A stretch of 63,028 nucleotides of DNA, from assembly GCA_001899585.1 (NCBI GenBank), contig MKWE01000019.1:1-63028 (forward strand). Reading direction: 5' to 3'. This DNA is from Rhodospirillales bacterium 70-18 (GTDB taxonomy: Bacteria; Pseudomonadota; Alphaproteobacteria; Acetobacterales; Acetobacteraceae). The first letter of the stretch is position 1. Every line of letters begins with the position of its first letter. Both the position numbers and the translations under genes were made by a program. Below are positions 1-10,314 of this stretch, one piece after another. The notes beneath the pieces are model-generated. The model did no database searches and was not told where the DNA came from. It saw nothing but the letters and a program-made list of their open reading frames with translations.

Positions 1-67
1 ATCCCTATCATCAGAAGGGGTCCCTTTTGGACGCCGATCCGGGGTCCCTTTTGCGTGCCGATTGACA
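1..67 (-). mobile_element. Terminal repeat region of an IS21-family-like element, cut by the window edge
   Basis: On the minus strand the element begins TGTCAATCGGC at position 67. Two tandem copies of a TCGGCNNNCAAAAGGGACCCC-type unit follow: one ends near 40 and the other near 17. Repeated terminal units carrying AAAAGGGACCCC next to a TG...CA tip are typical of IS21-family ends, where IstA binds. Only the end lies in the window, so the istA/istB genes must be to the left. The tip abuts the MFS reading frame at 68, so insertion disrupted that gene. The family call rests on recalled terminal sequences and not on a visible transposase. Confidence 0.6.
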
Positions 68-275
68 CCGAGGCGAGGGTGGCGAGCAGGTAGAGCCCGC
101 CGATATCGCCAGCGGTCAGCCCAAACGCGGCTGAGAACGAAGCGATGAACAGGCCGATGCACAGTGTCTGGCCCGGTGCCGAAAAGAAGGTGTGCATGGC
201 GCCGAAGACAAGAACCCGAGCATTGTCTCGGGCGAAGGCAAAGGTGCCACTGCCGGACTGGCTGAGTGCTGACAT
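68..275 (-). pseudogene. MFS transporter, N-terminal 69 residues, truncated by the IS21-type insertion
   Basis: An ATG at 275 opens a frame beginning MSALSQSGSGTFAFARDNAR. It continues through a first membrane segment with AMHTFFSAPGQT and a second with IGGLYLLATLAS, a pattern seen at the N-termini of major facilitator permeases. The frame meets the insertion-sequence tip at 67, so a normal protein of about 400 residues is cut after roughly 69. It reads in the same direction as the stress-protein gene that ends at position 290 and starts 15 bp beyond it. The product cannot be a working transporter. The substrate is unknown. Confidence 0.65.
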
Positions 276-289
276 GCCGCCATCAGCCC

Positions 290-1144
290 TCAGCGGAACA
301 GCACCACCGGGACCTTACAGGAACGGATCATCTCGGTGGTGGTGGAGCCGATCACCAGGCTGCGGATGCGGGAATGGCCATAGGCGCCCATCACCAGCAG
401 ATCGATGCCGTCGGCCTCCACGCGCCGGGAAATGGCCGCGTCGGCCGGACCAGAGACGATATCGGCCTGCACCGCGTAGCCGGTCGAGCGCAGCACGGAG
501 GCGGCATCGTCCAGACGCTTGCGTGTTTCGGGCGTGTCCGGGTCCGCGCTCAGCAACCGGCAGTCCAGCCCATCGAAGATCGGGCTTCTGGCGACATAAT
601 CCACCGCCTTCATGGCGCTGGTGCCGCCGTCAAAGGCAATCAGGAACCGGGTGATCGGCCGAAAGGCGCGAGATGCCACCAACACTGGCTTGTGGCTGGC
701 GCGCACCACTCGCTCGAGGTTGGAGCCGAGATGCAGCTTGGCGAAATCGGCCGCCTCGCCGCGCTTGCCGATCACGATCAGGTCGGCACCGGCTTCGAAT
801 TCCTGAACCGTCTCTATCACGTCGCCATGGCGCAACTTGGTGGCCACATCGGACACGCCGGCGGCCGTCAGGCGGGTCTTGGCTTCGTCCAACAACAGTC
901 GGCCGCGCCGCAGGGCGAGTTTGGATTTCTGCTCGTCTAGGCTGGCCAGTTCAGCCAGCAGCGTGTCGCGAACTTCGGCATCCAGCGTGCCGCTGAAATC
1001 GGTGGAGGCCATCGCCACGTCGCGCCGGCCTAGCACATGCAGCACATCGACCGACGCCCCGATGCGCTGTGCCGCCCAGGCCGCGTGGTCGCAGACGCTC
1101 TGCGCGTATATCGAACCGTCGATCAGCGCCATCAGCTTGGTCAT
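290..1144 (-). CDS. Tandem-domain universal stress protein (UspA family)
   Basis: A 284-residue cytoplasmic protein with two Usp domains, at about 1-135 and 155-284. The second domain ends with the ATP-binding type pattern VMGAYGHSRIRSLVIGSTT; the first has the weaker VIGKRGEAADFAKLHLGSN. The ATG at 1144 is chosen because MTKLMALIDGS is the canonical Usp opening and a GGGGGGAA Shine-Dalgarno lies just upstream; an in-frame codon at 1162 would overlap the previous gene. It begins 14 bp after the SulP transporter stop, so the two are probably one transcript. Usp proteins coupled to SulP carriers are common, and a regulatory link to anion uptake is plausible but inferred. Confidence 0.9.
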   Translation of the reverse strand: MTKLMALIDGSIYAQSVCDHAAWAAQRIGASVDVLHVLGRRDVAMASTDFSGTLDAEVRDTLLAELASLDEQKSKLALRRGRLLLDEAKTRLTAAGVSDVATKLRHGDVIETVQEFEAGADLIVIGKRGEAADFAKLHLGSNLERVVRASHKPVLVASRAFRPITRFLIAFDGGTSAMKAVDYVARSPIFDGLDCRLLSADPDTPETRKRLDDAASVLRSTGYAVQADIVSGPADAAISRRVEADGIDLLVMGAYGHSRIRSLVIGSTTTEMIRSCKVPVVLFR

Positions 1145-1158
1145 GGTCCATTCCCCCC

Positions 1159-2640
1159 TCAATGCCCCGCCAGCCGTTCCAGCGCGCCGGGCTTGTCGTG
1201 AATCGCGAGTCTGTCGACGATTGTCTCGCTCGCTTCATTCAGGCCGATGATCTCGACCGCCGCACCCTCGCGGCGAAACTTGAGCACCACGGTGTCGAGC
1301 GCCGCGACGCTGGAGATGTCCCAGATATGCGCATGGGACACATCGATCGTCACCTTCTCCAACACCTCCTTGAAATCAAACGCAGCCACGAAATCCTCCA
1401 CCGAGGCAAAAAACACCTGGCCGACGACAACATAGGTCCGCGCCGTGCCGTCCTCGGATAGCGTCGAGGTGACGCGGAAGATCTGCGCGATTTTCCAGGC
1501 GAAGAAGATGCCCGACAACAGCACGCCGACCAGCACTCCCATCGCCAGGTTGTGGCTGGCCACAACGACGATGACGGTGGACAGCATCACCACCGAGGAA
1601 CTGCGCGGATGGGTCCGGAGGTTGGCGATCGACCGCCAGCTGAATGTGCCGATCGAAACCATGATCATGATGGCGACCAGCGCGGCCATGGGAATCTGCT
1701 TCACCCACTGGCCGAGCACCACGCACAGGATCAGCAGGAACACGCCGGCGCACAGTGTGGACAGGCGCCCCCGCCCGCCCGACTTCACATTGATGACGGA
1801 CTGGCCGATCATCGCGCAGCCGGCCATGCCGCCGATGAACCCGGTGCAGAAATTGGCCACGCCCTGGCCCACGCATTCGCGGTTCTTGTCGCTCGGCGTA
1901 TCCGTCAGCTCGTCGACGATGGAGGCGGTCATCAGCGATTCGAGCAATCCGACCGCGGCAACCGCGGCTGCATAGGGCAGAATGATCTGCAGCGTTTCCA
2001 GGGTCAGAGGTATTTGCGGCAACAGGAACACCGGCAGGGTGTCGGGTAACTGCCCCATGTCGCCGACGGTGCGGATATCCATCTTCAACGCCAGTGAGAT
2101 CGCGGTCAGCACGATGATGCAGATCAGCGGCGAGGGCACCACCTTGGTTAGCCGCGGGAACAGATAGATGATGGCCAACCCACCGGCGACCATCACATAG
2201 GTCAGCCATGGCACCCCGACCAGTTCCGGCAGCTGCGCCATGAAGATCAGGATGGCCAGGGCATTGACGAAGCCGGTGATCACTGAACGCGAAACGAAGC
2301 GCATGACGTAGCCGAGCCGCAGCAATCCCGCCGCGACCTGGAGCAGCCCGGCCAGGATCGTGGTGGCCAGCAGGTATTGCAGCCCATGATCGCGCACCAG
2401 GGTGACCATCAGCACCGCGGTGGCCGCTGTCGCCGCCGAAATCATGCCCGGCCGGCCGCCGGCGAAGGCGCTAATCGTCGCGATGGAGAACGAGGCGTAC
2501 AGGCCCACCTTCGGGTCCACCCCGGCGATAATCGAAAAGGCGATCGCCTCTGGGATCAGGGCCAGGGCAACCACGATCCCGGCCAGAACATCGCCACGGA
2601 TGTTGCCGAACCATTCGGTGCGTATTCTGGAGAGGGACAT
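1159..2640 (-). CDS. SulP (SLC26) family inorganic anion transporter with STAS domain
   Basis: A 493-residue inner-membrane protein. The N-terminal signature [19 protein letters not shown], the GLYASF motif and many hydrophobic spans up to about residue 380 define the SulP transport domain. A C-terminal STAS domain occupies about 405-490 ([20 protein letters not shown]). The family moves sulfate, bicarbonate or other anions by H+ or Na+ symport; the substrate here is not decidable. The ATG at 2640 ([11 protein letters not shown]) has an AGGAT ribosome site. An upstream in-frame codon at 2745 would add 35 cysteine- and tyrosine-rich residues without family similarity and was rejected. It is the first gene of a pair with the downstream universal stress protein. 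Confidence 0.92.
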   Translation of the reverse strand: MSLSRIRTEWFGNIRGDVLAGIVVALALIPEAIAFSIIAGVDPKVGLYASFSIATISAFAGGRPGMISAATAATAVLMVTLVRDHGLQYLLATTILAGLLQVAAGLLRLGYVMRFVSRSVITGFVNALAILIFMAQLPELVGVPWLTYVMVAGGLAIIYLFPRLTKVVPSPLICIIVLTAISLALKMDIRTVGDMGQLPDTLPVFLLPQIPLTLETLQIILPYAAAVAAVGLLESLMTASIVDELTDTPSDKNRECVGQGVANFCTGFIGGMAGCAMIGQSVINVKSGGRGRLSTLCAGVFLLILCVVLGQWVKQIPMAALVAIMIMVSIGTFSWRSIANLRTHPRSSSVVMLSTVIVVVASHNLAMGVLVGVLLSGIFFAWKIAQIFRVTSTLSEDGTARTYVVVGQVFFASVEDFVAAFDFKEVLEKVTIDVSHAHIWDISSVAALDTVVLKFRREGAAVEIIGLNEASETIVDRLAIHDKPGALERLAGH

Positions 2641-3125
2641 ATTGATCCTGTATCGACAGGCACGTTTGTCCCCATAGTGCGAGACAAGGCCAGCGTCATA
2701 ACAACAAATATAAAGGGAACGGGACTGCAGTAGAAATCCATCCAAAAACCGCCTGCAGCATTCCCTTCAGCCTATTCGTATCGAACGACATAGGCGGGCG
2801 AAGAGTCTGGGAGCTGCAGGAAGGTCTACATTGGACTGGCTGGTCTCCGAAGGGTGGCCTACGACATGCTGCATCGCAACATTACGTGTTTAATGCCCTA
2901 TCTTGGAGAAAGCAAGCCCACACGCGCCGCTAGGCTTTCGGCGCAGAGGCAGTGGTCACGCTGGGTGATGCCTATCGTACCCATCGAGTCGGCGACGGTT
3001 CTCAGAACCGGGGCGGCATCCACAAGAGCATGTTGGATTCGATCTCCGACTGCTACCCCGAATGGCGTGGAACGGTTCAAAGCAGGGCCGAGAGTGGAGA
3101 CTCGTTTGGCTGGGTTCCCTCTCCC
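2641..3125. other. Non-coding or decayed stretch
   Basis: Between the SulP start and the dispersed repeat there is no reading frame with recognisable similarity or a ribosome-binding site. The SulP-Usp promoter should lie in the first 100 bp or so. The rest, including a 60-codon minus-strand frame at 2898-3080, reads like decayed coding DNA but cannot be assigned. Confidence 0.4.
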
Positions 3126-3388
3126 CAGCCACGCATATGGCCGTCGGCCAGGTTATGTCGCTTTTCTGGAAATTGTGGGGCGGTGTCGGGGGTTACCGAT
3201 GAGGGTCGGGTCTCTTGCTGGCGGTGATGCGCGACTGGCGGCACTGTAGGGCCAGGTTTTAGCCCCGGTCTCTGTCGTCGATTTTCCAATATCCGAAAGT
3301 GACCGGGCCCGGGAGCCGGAGACTGGTTTGCTTTTGTGAGAGACCGGTTCGCACTGGCGCGCAGTAGGCAATTGCGTGCCAATCGATG
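3126..3388 (+). repeat. Dispersed repeat, copy A
   Basis: This 263-bp segment is repeated in the same orientation at 36293-36557. The copies share long runs such as CAGCCACGCATATGGCC, TCTGGAAATTGTGGGGCGGTG, GTCTCTGTCGTCGATTTTCC and GAGACCGGTTCGCACTGGCG, with scattered substitutions and small indels. Short internal GAGACCGGT motifs recur. Neither copy contains a convincing gene, and short minus-strand frames in both are unalike at their ends. It could be a non-autonomous mobile element or part of a decayed insertion sequence. Confidence 0.8.
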
Positions 3389-3499
3389 GGCGCGCGTTTT
3401 GACGATATCGGCTCGATGACGAGGCGATTTGTCCGAGTGCGGTGATGTGTTTGGCCGGAGAGCTTTCAGCCGATCGATGGGACCCGACGGTAGTCTGGG

Positions 3500-3844
3500 T
3501 TAGACGAAGGCGCGCGCCATCGGAATATACGTGATGTCCATCGCCCAGACCTGGTTCGGCCGATCCACCACCAGCTTCCGCAGGTTGTGGCCCGGCGCGG
3601 GTTTGGACGTGTTCGGCCGGCGATACAGCGCCTCAATCCCCATCCGCCGCATCAGCGTCGCCACCGCCACGCGGCCGATCACCACGCCCTCGGCGCGCAG
3701 AAGATCGCGCAGCATCCGGCTGCCCGCGAAGGGGTGCTCCAAATGCAGCGCATCGATCCGGTGCATGATCGCCAGCCGCGCCGGCGGCACCGGGCGAGGA
3801 AGATAATAGACGCTGCTCCGGCTCAGCCGCAGCAGCCCAGCCTG
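3500..3844 (-). pseudogene. IS3-family transposase OrfB, internal fragment
   Basis: The frame reads QAGLLRLSRSSVYYLPRP at the upstream end, then HRIDALHLEHPFAGSRML, LMRRMGIEALYRRPNTSKP and WAMDITYIPMARAFV, followed by a stop. This is the N-terminal HTH_21 region and the start of the rve integrase core of IS3-type OrfB, with the first DDE aspartate in WAMD. The C-terminal half, carrying the other two catalytic acidic residues, is absent. A stop lies just upstream at 3845-3847, and a few residues appear to be missing after PAPGH. It is a dead relic. Confidence 0.85.
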
Positions 3845-4118
3845 TCATTCGGCGCGGGGTTCCCGCGCCGATCGGCGCGCCAACTCATTGATATGTCCGC
3901 ATATAGCCGGGTCGCTTCATGATGCGGATTAACACCCTTGCAGCGGGATGGGAGATTGGCTGCCGTTGGGCGGGCACCCTGCTCGCCAAGGCGGGTGATT
4001 GCGGCGTAACTGAGAGTCATGGATGCGGTTGCTCCAACCCGGAATGGCCGCAGCAGTTGCTTTCAGAGTGCTGGCGCATAGGCTGTCGCAATCGAGGGCG
4101 ATCGCGAGGGAGGTTGGA
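3845..4118. other. Intergenic stretch upstream of the PLP lyase
   Basis: No supported gene was found between the IS3 relic and the GTG at 4119. A 65-codon minus-strand frame (3823-4020) runs through it but has no recognisable similarity. The GTATAC operator found on the neighbouring operons is not present here, so the lyase gene may be expressed independently of them. Confidence 0.35.
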
Positions 4119-5078
4119 GTGGAGGGACTCTTCCAGAAAATCGTTGCGGCACACGCTGCGATCCGGCCCGAGGTCTCCGTCACGCCGCTGGATTTCAGCA
4201 GCGCGCTGTCAGCGTCGACCGGCTGCGACGTATTCCTCAAGTGTGAACATCTGCAGCCAACTGGGTCGTTCAAGCTGCGTGGCGCGACCAACAAGCTGGC
4301 GCATTTGGATGACGCCGAGCGCCGGGCCGGGGTGGTGACCGCGTCGACTGGCAATCACGGGCTCGCCGTAGCCCGGGCAGGATCGCGTCTCGGCATTTCC
4401 GTGACGGTCTACGTGGCAGCGTCGGCGTCGTCCCTCAAGACAGCGGCCATCAGGGCGCTGGGGGCCACGCTGGTATCGGTGGACGGCCCGCCGATCGCCG
4501 CCGAGTTGCGGGCGCGCGAGCGCGGAGAGCGCGAGGGGAAGGTTTACGTTTCACCATACAACGATCCCCAGGTCGTCGCCGGGCAGGGAACGACCGGCGT
4601 GGAGCTGGTGGAGCAGAACGGCGAGCTGGACGCGGTGTTCATCGCGGTCGGCGGCGGTGGCTTGATCGGCGGTGCCGGGACCGCACTCAAGCGGTTGAGC
4701 CCCAAGACCCGCGTCGTCGGGGTGTGGCCCGAGAACTCGCCCTGCATGCTGCGCGCGCTGGAAGCGGGGCGGATCGTCGACGTAGAGGAAACGGCCACGT
4801 TGTCGGACGGAACCGCCGGTGCGGTAGAAGCGAGGTCGATCACCTTCCCGATCTGCCAGGCTGTGATCGACGAGACCGTGACGGTGACGGAGCACCAGAT
4901 CGCCGCCGCGATGCGCAGGATCGCCGAAACGGAGCGTTGGATGATCGAAGGAGCCGCCGGTGCTGCGGTCGCCGGCATGATCAAGAGCGCCGAACGCTAC
5001 AAAGGGCGAAAGGTGGCCGCGGTACTCTGCGGCCGCAACATCGCGCTGGAGACGTTCCTGACGGCAGTTGCTGGTTGA
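4119..5078 (+). CDS. Threonine-dehydratase-like PLP enzyme (fold type II; possibly EutB-like)
   Basis: A 319-residue enzyme. The PLP lysine lies in HLQPTGSFKLRGATNKL near residue 55, followed by STGNHGLAVA and the phosphate-binding glycine loop VGGGGLIGGAG near 185. It resembles serine/threonine ammonia-lyases without the C-terminal ACT regulatory domain, and also the hydroxyectoine-utilization dehydratase EutB. The GTG at 4119 is preferred because GAGGGAGG lies 7 bases upstream; an upstream in-frame start at 4023 would add 32 residues that do not fit the family. It probably deaminates a beta-hydroxy amino acid. It is convergent with the enolase-superfamily gene that ends at 5308. Confidence 0.85.
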   Translation: MEGLFQKIVAAHAAIRPEVSVTPLDFSSALSASTGCDVFLKCEHLQPTGSFKLRGATNKLAHLDDAERRAGVVTASTGNHGLAVARAGSRLGISVTVYVAASASSLKTAAIRALGATLVSVDGPPIAAELRARERGEREGKVYVSPYNDPQVVAGQGTTGVELVEQNGELDAVFIAVGGGGLIGGAGTALKRLSPKTRVVGVWPENSPCMLRALEAGRIVDVEETATLSDGTAGAVEARSITFPICQAVIDETVTVTEHQIAAAMRRIAETERWMIEGAAGAAVAGMIKSAERYKGRKVAAVLCGRNIALETFLTAVAG

Positions 5079-5157
5079 CGGGCGGCCTGTGAACAGGAAA
5101 GGGGCGGGCTAAGTGCCGACAGTAGCGACCGCCGCCGGGTCGCGGCTTCACTGACTC

Positions 5158-5217
5158 ATGGTCCCTGAAATCGACATCTGGCGCGGTGCCAAGCTCTTTG
5201 TCGACCAGCAGTCGCGT
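5158..5217 (+). pseudogene. Possible remnant of a small hypothetical gene (EIDIWR motif)
   Basis: An ATG at 5158 opens MVPEIDIWRGAKLFVDQ. This resembles the N-terminus of short alphaproteobacterial hypothetical proteins that start with an EIDIWRAA helix and a hydrophobic stretch. After about 18 residues the similarity stops, and the frame runs into sequence that is antisense to the enolase gene. It is most likely a truncated leftover. The match is from memory and weak. Confidence 0.3.
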
Positions 5218-5307
5218 GTCCCAGGCCCATCGCCGCTTCAGAACCCGCCCCGGGGCCGTCCGGACGCACTGTCGGCCGCCGGCCACCGGCTAAAGCACCG
5301 GTTCGCT

Positions 5308-6471
5308 TTATCTGCGCTTTGGAGGCGCGAACAACACCTCCGGATTGGGCGTAAACCGCGCCAGCTTCGCGGGATCCAATTGAACCCCGAGGCCCGGGCC
5401 GTCTGGGATCGCAAGATAGCCCTCATCATCAAGCATGAAAGGCTCCGATAGAATCCCGTCCACGTAAGGACTACCACCGATGAACTCGACGAGATCGGTC
5501 TGCGGCATTGCAGCGGCCAAATGGAGGTCGGCGGCCAAACCAAGAGCCGTATTCCAGCCGTGGCCGATATATTTCACGCCGAACTCGTCAGCGAGCCAGG
5601 CGATACGGCGCTGCTCGCTGATGCCACCCACCTTAGTGACGTCCGGCTGGACAATGTCGAACGCTCCGCGCGACAGCCAGGGCAAGAAGGATTGGCGCCG
5701 CGTCAGAACCTCTCCGCCGGCGATCGGAACGCGGCTTTGAAGCCGCAATGCGCAGTAATCGTCGAGTGCATCGGGCCGCAGCGGTTCCTCGAACCAACCA
5801 ACATCGAAGTCATCAAGCATCTGCGCCGTACGCAGCGCCCATTTTAGGCCGTGCGGCCAATATGCATCGCTCGCACCGGCATCGACGAACAGCTTTGCCG
5901 TATCGCCCGCGGCTTCCCGGGCCGCACGCACGATTGTCTCATCCAGTTTCGGGTCAAGTGCACGACCGAACGGCCCCCATCCGATCTTGAAGGCACGGAA
6001 CCCGCGGGCGCGGAAGGCTGCAACAGTGTCCGCCATCTGCTGGGGCTCTTCCATCAGCAAGGAACAATACGGCTGAACACGGTGCCGATAGGTGCCACCG
6101 AGCAGGCGCCCGACTGGCTGGTGAGTGACCTTCCCCAGAATGTCCCAAAGGGCGATGTCGATGCCGCTAATCGTGTGCGTTATGACTCCCCCCCGGCCCA
6201 TCCAGAACGTGTTTTGGTGCAGTTTCTCGGCGACCCGCTCCGGTTCCAGCGCATTCTCACCGTCGAACAGTGGTCGCAATACTTGCAAGGCGGCCTGAAC
6301 CATTCGACCATCGGTGAAGACGCTGCCGAGTCCGGTGATGCCGGCATCAGTGTGAACGGCGATCAGCGCATGGATCGAATCATCCGGCTTGATTTCCGTC
6401 GACCAGCCACCCTTCGGACTCTCGCCAAATAATGGCGCCGCCTCGATGGAGGTAATCTTCAGTCTCTGCAT
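5308..6471 (-). CDS. Enolase-superfamily enzyme, mandelate racemase/muconate lactonizing type (copy 1)
   Basis: A 387-residue two-domain enzyme: a capping domain to about 125, then a TIM barrel. Expected metal ligands are visible as D in LFVDAGASDAY, E in GWFEEPL and E in PIAGGEV. A barrel lysine sits in FKIGWGPFG, and a D/H pair in DIVQPDVTKVGG and YIGHGWNTALG suggests mandelate-racemase-type chemistry: acid-sugar dehydration, racemisation or epimerisation. The ATG at 6471 is preferred, with GGGAG upstream; TTG at 6477 is the alternative. It lies 15 bp after the permease stop in an operon of binding protein, permease and enzyme, so it may act on the imported solute. The product remains unassigned. 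Confidence 0.85.
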   Translation of the reverse strand: MQRLKITSIEAAPLFGESPKGGWSTEIKPDDSIHALIAVHTDAGITGLGSVFTDGRMVQAALQVLRPLFDGENALEPERVAEKLHQNTFWMGRGGVITHTISGIDIALWDILGKVTHQPVGRLLGGTYRHRVQPYCSLLMEEPQQMADTVAAFRARGFRAFKIGWGPFGRALDPKLDETIVRAAREAAGDTAKLFVDAGASDAYWPHGLKWALRTAQMLDDFDVGWFEEPLRPDALDDYCALRLQSRVPIAGGEVLTRRQSFLPWLSRGAFDIVQPDVTKVGGISEQRRIAWLADEFGVKYIGHGWNTALGLAADLHLAAAMPQTDLVEFIGGSPYVDGILSEPFMLDDEGYLAIPDGPGLGVQLDPAKLARFTPNPEVLFAPPKRR

Positions 6472-6486
6472 TCCCAATGCTCCCGT

Positions 6487-7170
6487 TTACGTGCGCTTGC
6501 GGCGCGTGTCTGTCCAACCATGGCGCGACCAGTCCTCGATGCGCCGGACAATCAGCGCTGACGGGTAGCCAACTGCGAAATATAGAAACGCGGTAACGGT
6601 GTACACAGTGAAATATTGATAATTTCGTGCGGCAATTATCTGCCCACTGAACATCAATTCCTGCACGGTGACAACAGAGGCGAGCGCGGTATCCTTGAAT
6701 AGAGAGATAAGGTAGTTTCCAAGTGCTGGAAGAACGATACGAAATGCTTGCGGCAAGACGATCTTGCCCAGCACCTGCCACCGCTTCAGGCCAAGACTGA
6801 GGGCGGCTTCCCACTGCCCTTTCGGGACCGCCTGGATGCCACTTCGGTATACTTCACTCATGTATGCTGAGTAGTTGAGGGTGAGGCCGATGATTGCCGC
6901 GGGGATCGGTTCCAGCCGCAGTCCCGCGCTCGGCAAGACATAAAAGATGTATATAAGTTGTAGAATCAGTGGCGTAGCCCGAATGAACTCGACGTAGAAA
7001 TCAGCGGGCCAGCGGATGGAGCGGGACGGCGACAGACGCGCCAACGCCACCGGGATTGCCAACAGGCTGGCAAGAACGATCACCACCAGCGTGAGCATGA
7101 CGGTGATCGCCAAGCCATGCAGGAAAACCGAGCCGTAGTCGCGAACGACCTCCAGGTTCAATAGGTCCAT
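6487..7170 (-). CDS. Polar amino-acid-type ABC transporter permease (HisM/GlnP family)
   Basis: A 227-residue inner-membrane protein with about five membrane spans. The family EAA-type loop is present around residue 145 (SLGLKRWQVLGKIVLPQAFR). The start region GLAITVMLTLVVIVLASLLAIPVA and the RATPLILQLIYIFY motif are characteristic of type I permeases for amino acids, opines and related small solutes. It follows the binding-protein gene by 21 bp and precedes the enolase-superfamily gene by 15 bp. No matching ATP-binding subunit of the GlnQ type is in this operon; the nearest is at 41038, in another operon. Confidence 0.9.
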   Translation of the reverse strand: MDLLNLEVVRDYGSVFLHGLAITVMLTLVVIVLASLLAIPVALARLSPSRSIRWPADFYVEFIRATPLILQLIYIFYVLPSAGLRLEPIPAAIIGLTLNYSAYMSEVYRSGIQAVPKGQWEAALSLGLKRWQVLGKIVLPQAFRIVLPALGNYLISLFKDTALASVVTVQELMFSGQIIAARNYQYFTVYTVTAFLYFAVGYPSALIVRRIEDWSRHGWTDTRRKRT

Positions 7171-7191
7171 CGAGGTGGAGGTCTCTCGATC

Positions 7192-8055
7192 TCAAAGCGG
7201 GAAGAAGAACAGGTTGCGATTCGACAGGCCGTATTTCTTCAGCAGCGCCGACATCTCGCCGTTGCCTCGGACTTCGGCCAGCGCCTGAGTGTAACCGACA
7301 CGCAGCGAGCAATCACTTTTGCGCATGGCGTAGCGGGCATAGCCATAACCATATTTGTAGATCATGTCGTCAGGAACCTTGACGTTTGGCACGATCTCTA
7401 TGGGCGCGGATTTATTGGCCTGGAGATAGGCCAGAACCTTCACGTCGTCCTCAAGGATCGCCTTGACCCGCCCGGTCGTAATAGCGGCGAATTCTTCGGC
7501 GTCCGTTTGGAATGGCGTCACCGTCACTCCGATCGAACGAAGATACTCGTCCGCCGCCGACCCTGCGATGGCGCCGACTTGCGTGCCCTTCAACGCAGCG
7601 AAGCTGTGCGGTGCGGCGGTGTTGGACTTCTGCACGACGATCGCTGGACCGTACCACCATGCTGGGCCGGAGAAGGAAACCGCCTTGAGCCGATCCGGGG
7701 TGATGTGGATGTTCGCCGCCACCACGTCGATGCGGTGCGACAGCATGGCAGGAATCAGTTGCCCGAAGGGCATCACCTCGTAGTGGATCTTCGTGATCCC
7801 GAGCCATCTCAGCGCCGCTTCGTTGATGTCGACATCGAGGCCGCTCGCTTTGTGGGTAGCAGGATCGATCGAGGAATAGGGCGGAGAGGGCGATATGCCG
7901 AGCGTGATCCCATCTTGTTGGGCGTGCTTCAGGGAATTGTCGCCGCAGTTTTGGAAGAGCGGCACGGCCTCGAAGCGGTAGCCTTGTGCCACGGCGGCAC
8001 TCGTCGTGCCGGCGATGAGCGCCAAGCACAACGCGAAGGTTGCTTTAGGCAACAT
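7192..8055 (-). CDS. Periplasmic solute-binding protein, family 3
   Basis: A 287-residue protein with a Sec signal peptide (MLPKATFALCLALIAG, cleavage after AVAQ near residue 24). SBP family 3 features include GLDVDINEAALRWLG near 75 and MLSHRIDVVAANIHITPDR near 105. It should capture a polar amino acid or related compound for the permease encoded downstream. A strong GGGGGG ribosome site precedes the ATG at 8055. The leader between 8056 and 8124 carries a GTATAC palindrome on its promoter, placing this operon in the proposed GntR regulon. Confidence 0.9.
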   Translation of the reverse strand: MLPKATFALCLALIAGTTSAAVAQGYRFEAVPLFQNCGDNSLKHAQQDGITLGISPSPPYSSIDPATHKASGLDVDINEAALRWLGITKIHYEVMPFGQLIPAMLSHRIDVVAANIHITPDRLKAVSFSGPAWWYGPAIVVQKSNTAAPHSFAALKGTQVGAIAGSAADEYLRSIGVTVTPFQTDAEEFAAITTGRVKAILEDDVKVLAYLQANKSAPIEIVPNVKVPDDMIYKYGYGYARYAMRKSDCSLRVGYTQALAEVRGNGEMSALLKKYGLSNRNLFFFPL

Positions 8056-8090
8056 GAGTTCTGTCCCCCCCCTTTGGATGTTTCAGCAAT

Positions 8091-8124
8091 ATCGTATACA
8101 ATAAGCATTGTAGACATGAGTCAA
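8091..8124 (-). promoter_or_regulatory. Promoter and GntR-type operator of the SBP3/permease/enolase operon
   Basis: On the minus strand TTGACT (8124-8119) and TGTATA (8100-8095) are separated by 18 bp. The palindromic element ATCGTATACAAT (8091-8102, plus strand) covers the -10 box, and a degenerate second copy lies at 8107-8117. Binding there would block transcription. The same motif occurs at four other promoters between 10315 and 15998, next to the gntR gene at 15157. Confidence 0.7.
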
Positions 8125-8221
8125 TGACAAACCGCGTGGCCAGCGCAGCAGCACGACCCACCGCCGGGGCAGATCATGGCGAAGGTGAGTGGCGGAAGGT
8201 GCGGCCACGCACCCTGGTCGG

Positions 8222-9249
8222 TCAGGCGCGAGCTTTCTTGTCTGGGTATTTCGCCTGGATTTCTTCGGCAAAATGGCATGCGGCTTCGTGCGACGCGGCT
8301 ACGGCGCGCAGCGGCGGCGGCGTGGCCTGGCAGATGGGTTGGGCCATGGGGCAGCGCGTATGGAACCGGCAGCCGGGCGGCGGATCCGCGGGATTGGGGA
8401 CGTCGCCACGGATCGTCGCGAACTGCTTCTTACCCTCCCGGTTCGATGGAACCGCCGACAGCAATGCGATGGTGTAGGGATGCAAGGGCGCGTCGAAAAT
8501 TTGCGCCTTCGGGCCGATCTCGACGATCTGGCCGAGATACATGACGGCGACACGGTCCGATATGTGGCGAATGACGCCCAGGTCGTGGCTGATGAACAGA
8601 TAGGTCAGGCCGAGCTGCCGCTTGAGGTCCTGCAACAAGTTGAGGATCTGCGCCTGGATCGAGACGTCGAGCGCCGATGCGGCTTCGTCGCACACGATGA
8701 AGCGCGGATGCAGCGCGAGCGCACGCGCAATGCAGACGCGCTGCCTCTGCCCACCGGAGAATTCGTGCGGAAACCGGCTCGCATGGTATTCGGCGAGCCC
8801 GACGAGGCCGAGGAGGTCCCGCAGGCGTTCCTCCCGGCTGAGCGTGTCGCCGATGCCGTGAATCACCAGCGGCTCCACGATCTGTTCCCCCACGGTCATC
8901 CGGGGATTCAGCGCACTCTGCGGGTCCTGGAACACGATCTGCATGTCCCGCCGGGCGGCCCGCATGTCCCGCGGATTGAGGTCCAGCAGGTTGCGACCGC
9001 CGAAGATCACCTGCCCTGCCGTCGGTTCGACGATGCGCAGCACCAACCGGCCGGTGGTGGTCTTGCCGCAGCCGCTCTCCCCCACCAGCCCGAGCGTCTC
9101 GCCGGGCAGGATGTCGAACGATACCCCGTCGACCGCCCGGACCGTCCGGCGCCCGGCGCGCAAACTGTGGCGGGCGGAGACGAAATCCTTGCGGATGTTC
9201 CGCACGCTGAGCAACGGCGCTGGCGGAAACGCGCCTGGTGGATGCTCCC

Positions 9250-9253
<4 letters not shown>
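8222..9253 (-). CDS. Peptide/nickel-type ABC transporter ATP-binding protein (OppF/DppF)
   Basis: A 343-residue ATPase. Walker [11 protein letters not shown] is near residue 60, the Q-loop is [12 protein letters not shown], the signature FSGGQRQRV is near 165, and Walker B is [12 protein letters not shown] with the H-loop in FISHDLG. The C-terminal oligopeptide/dipeptide transporter extension carries [14 protein letters not shown]. Its ATG at 9253 overlaps the stop of the preceding ATPase gene (ATGA), so the two are translationally coupled. With that gene it energises the importer whose binding protein and permeases lie on the opposite strand at 11567-15007. A 6-bp GC hairpin at 8198-8213, without a T-run, may help end the transcript. 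Confidence 0.95.
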
Positions 9254-10266
<1,013 letters not shown>

Positions 10267-10314
10267 GCCTGGCCGGCCCCCCTCGGCTGTTTTCAGTTGA
10301 AACGTCTGCGGCAA

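Noticed and set aside
2898-3080. 60-residue minus-strand frame as a small gene
   Set aside because: No ribosome site and no similarity I can name; it is next to decayed repeat sequence.
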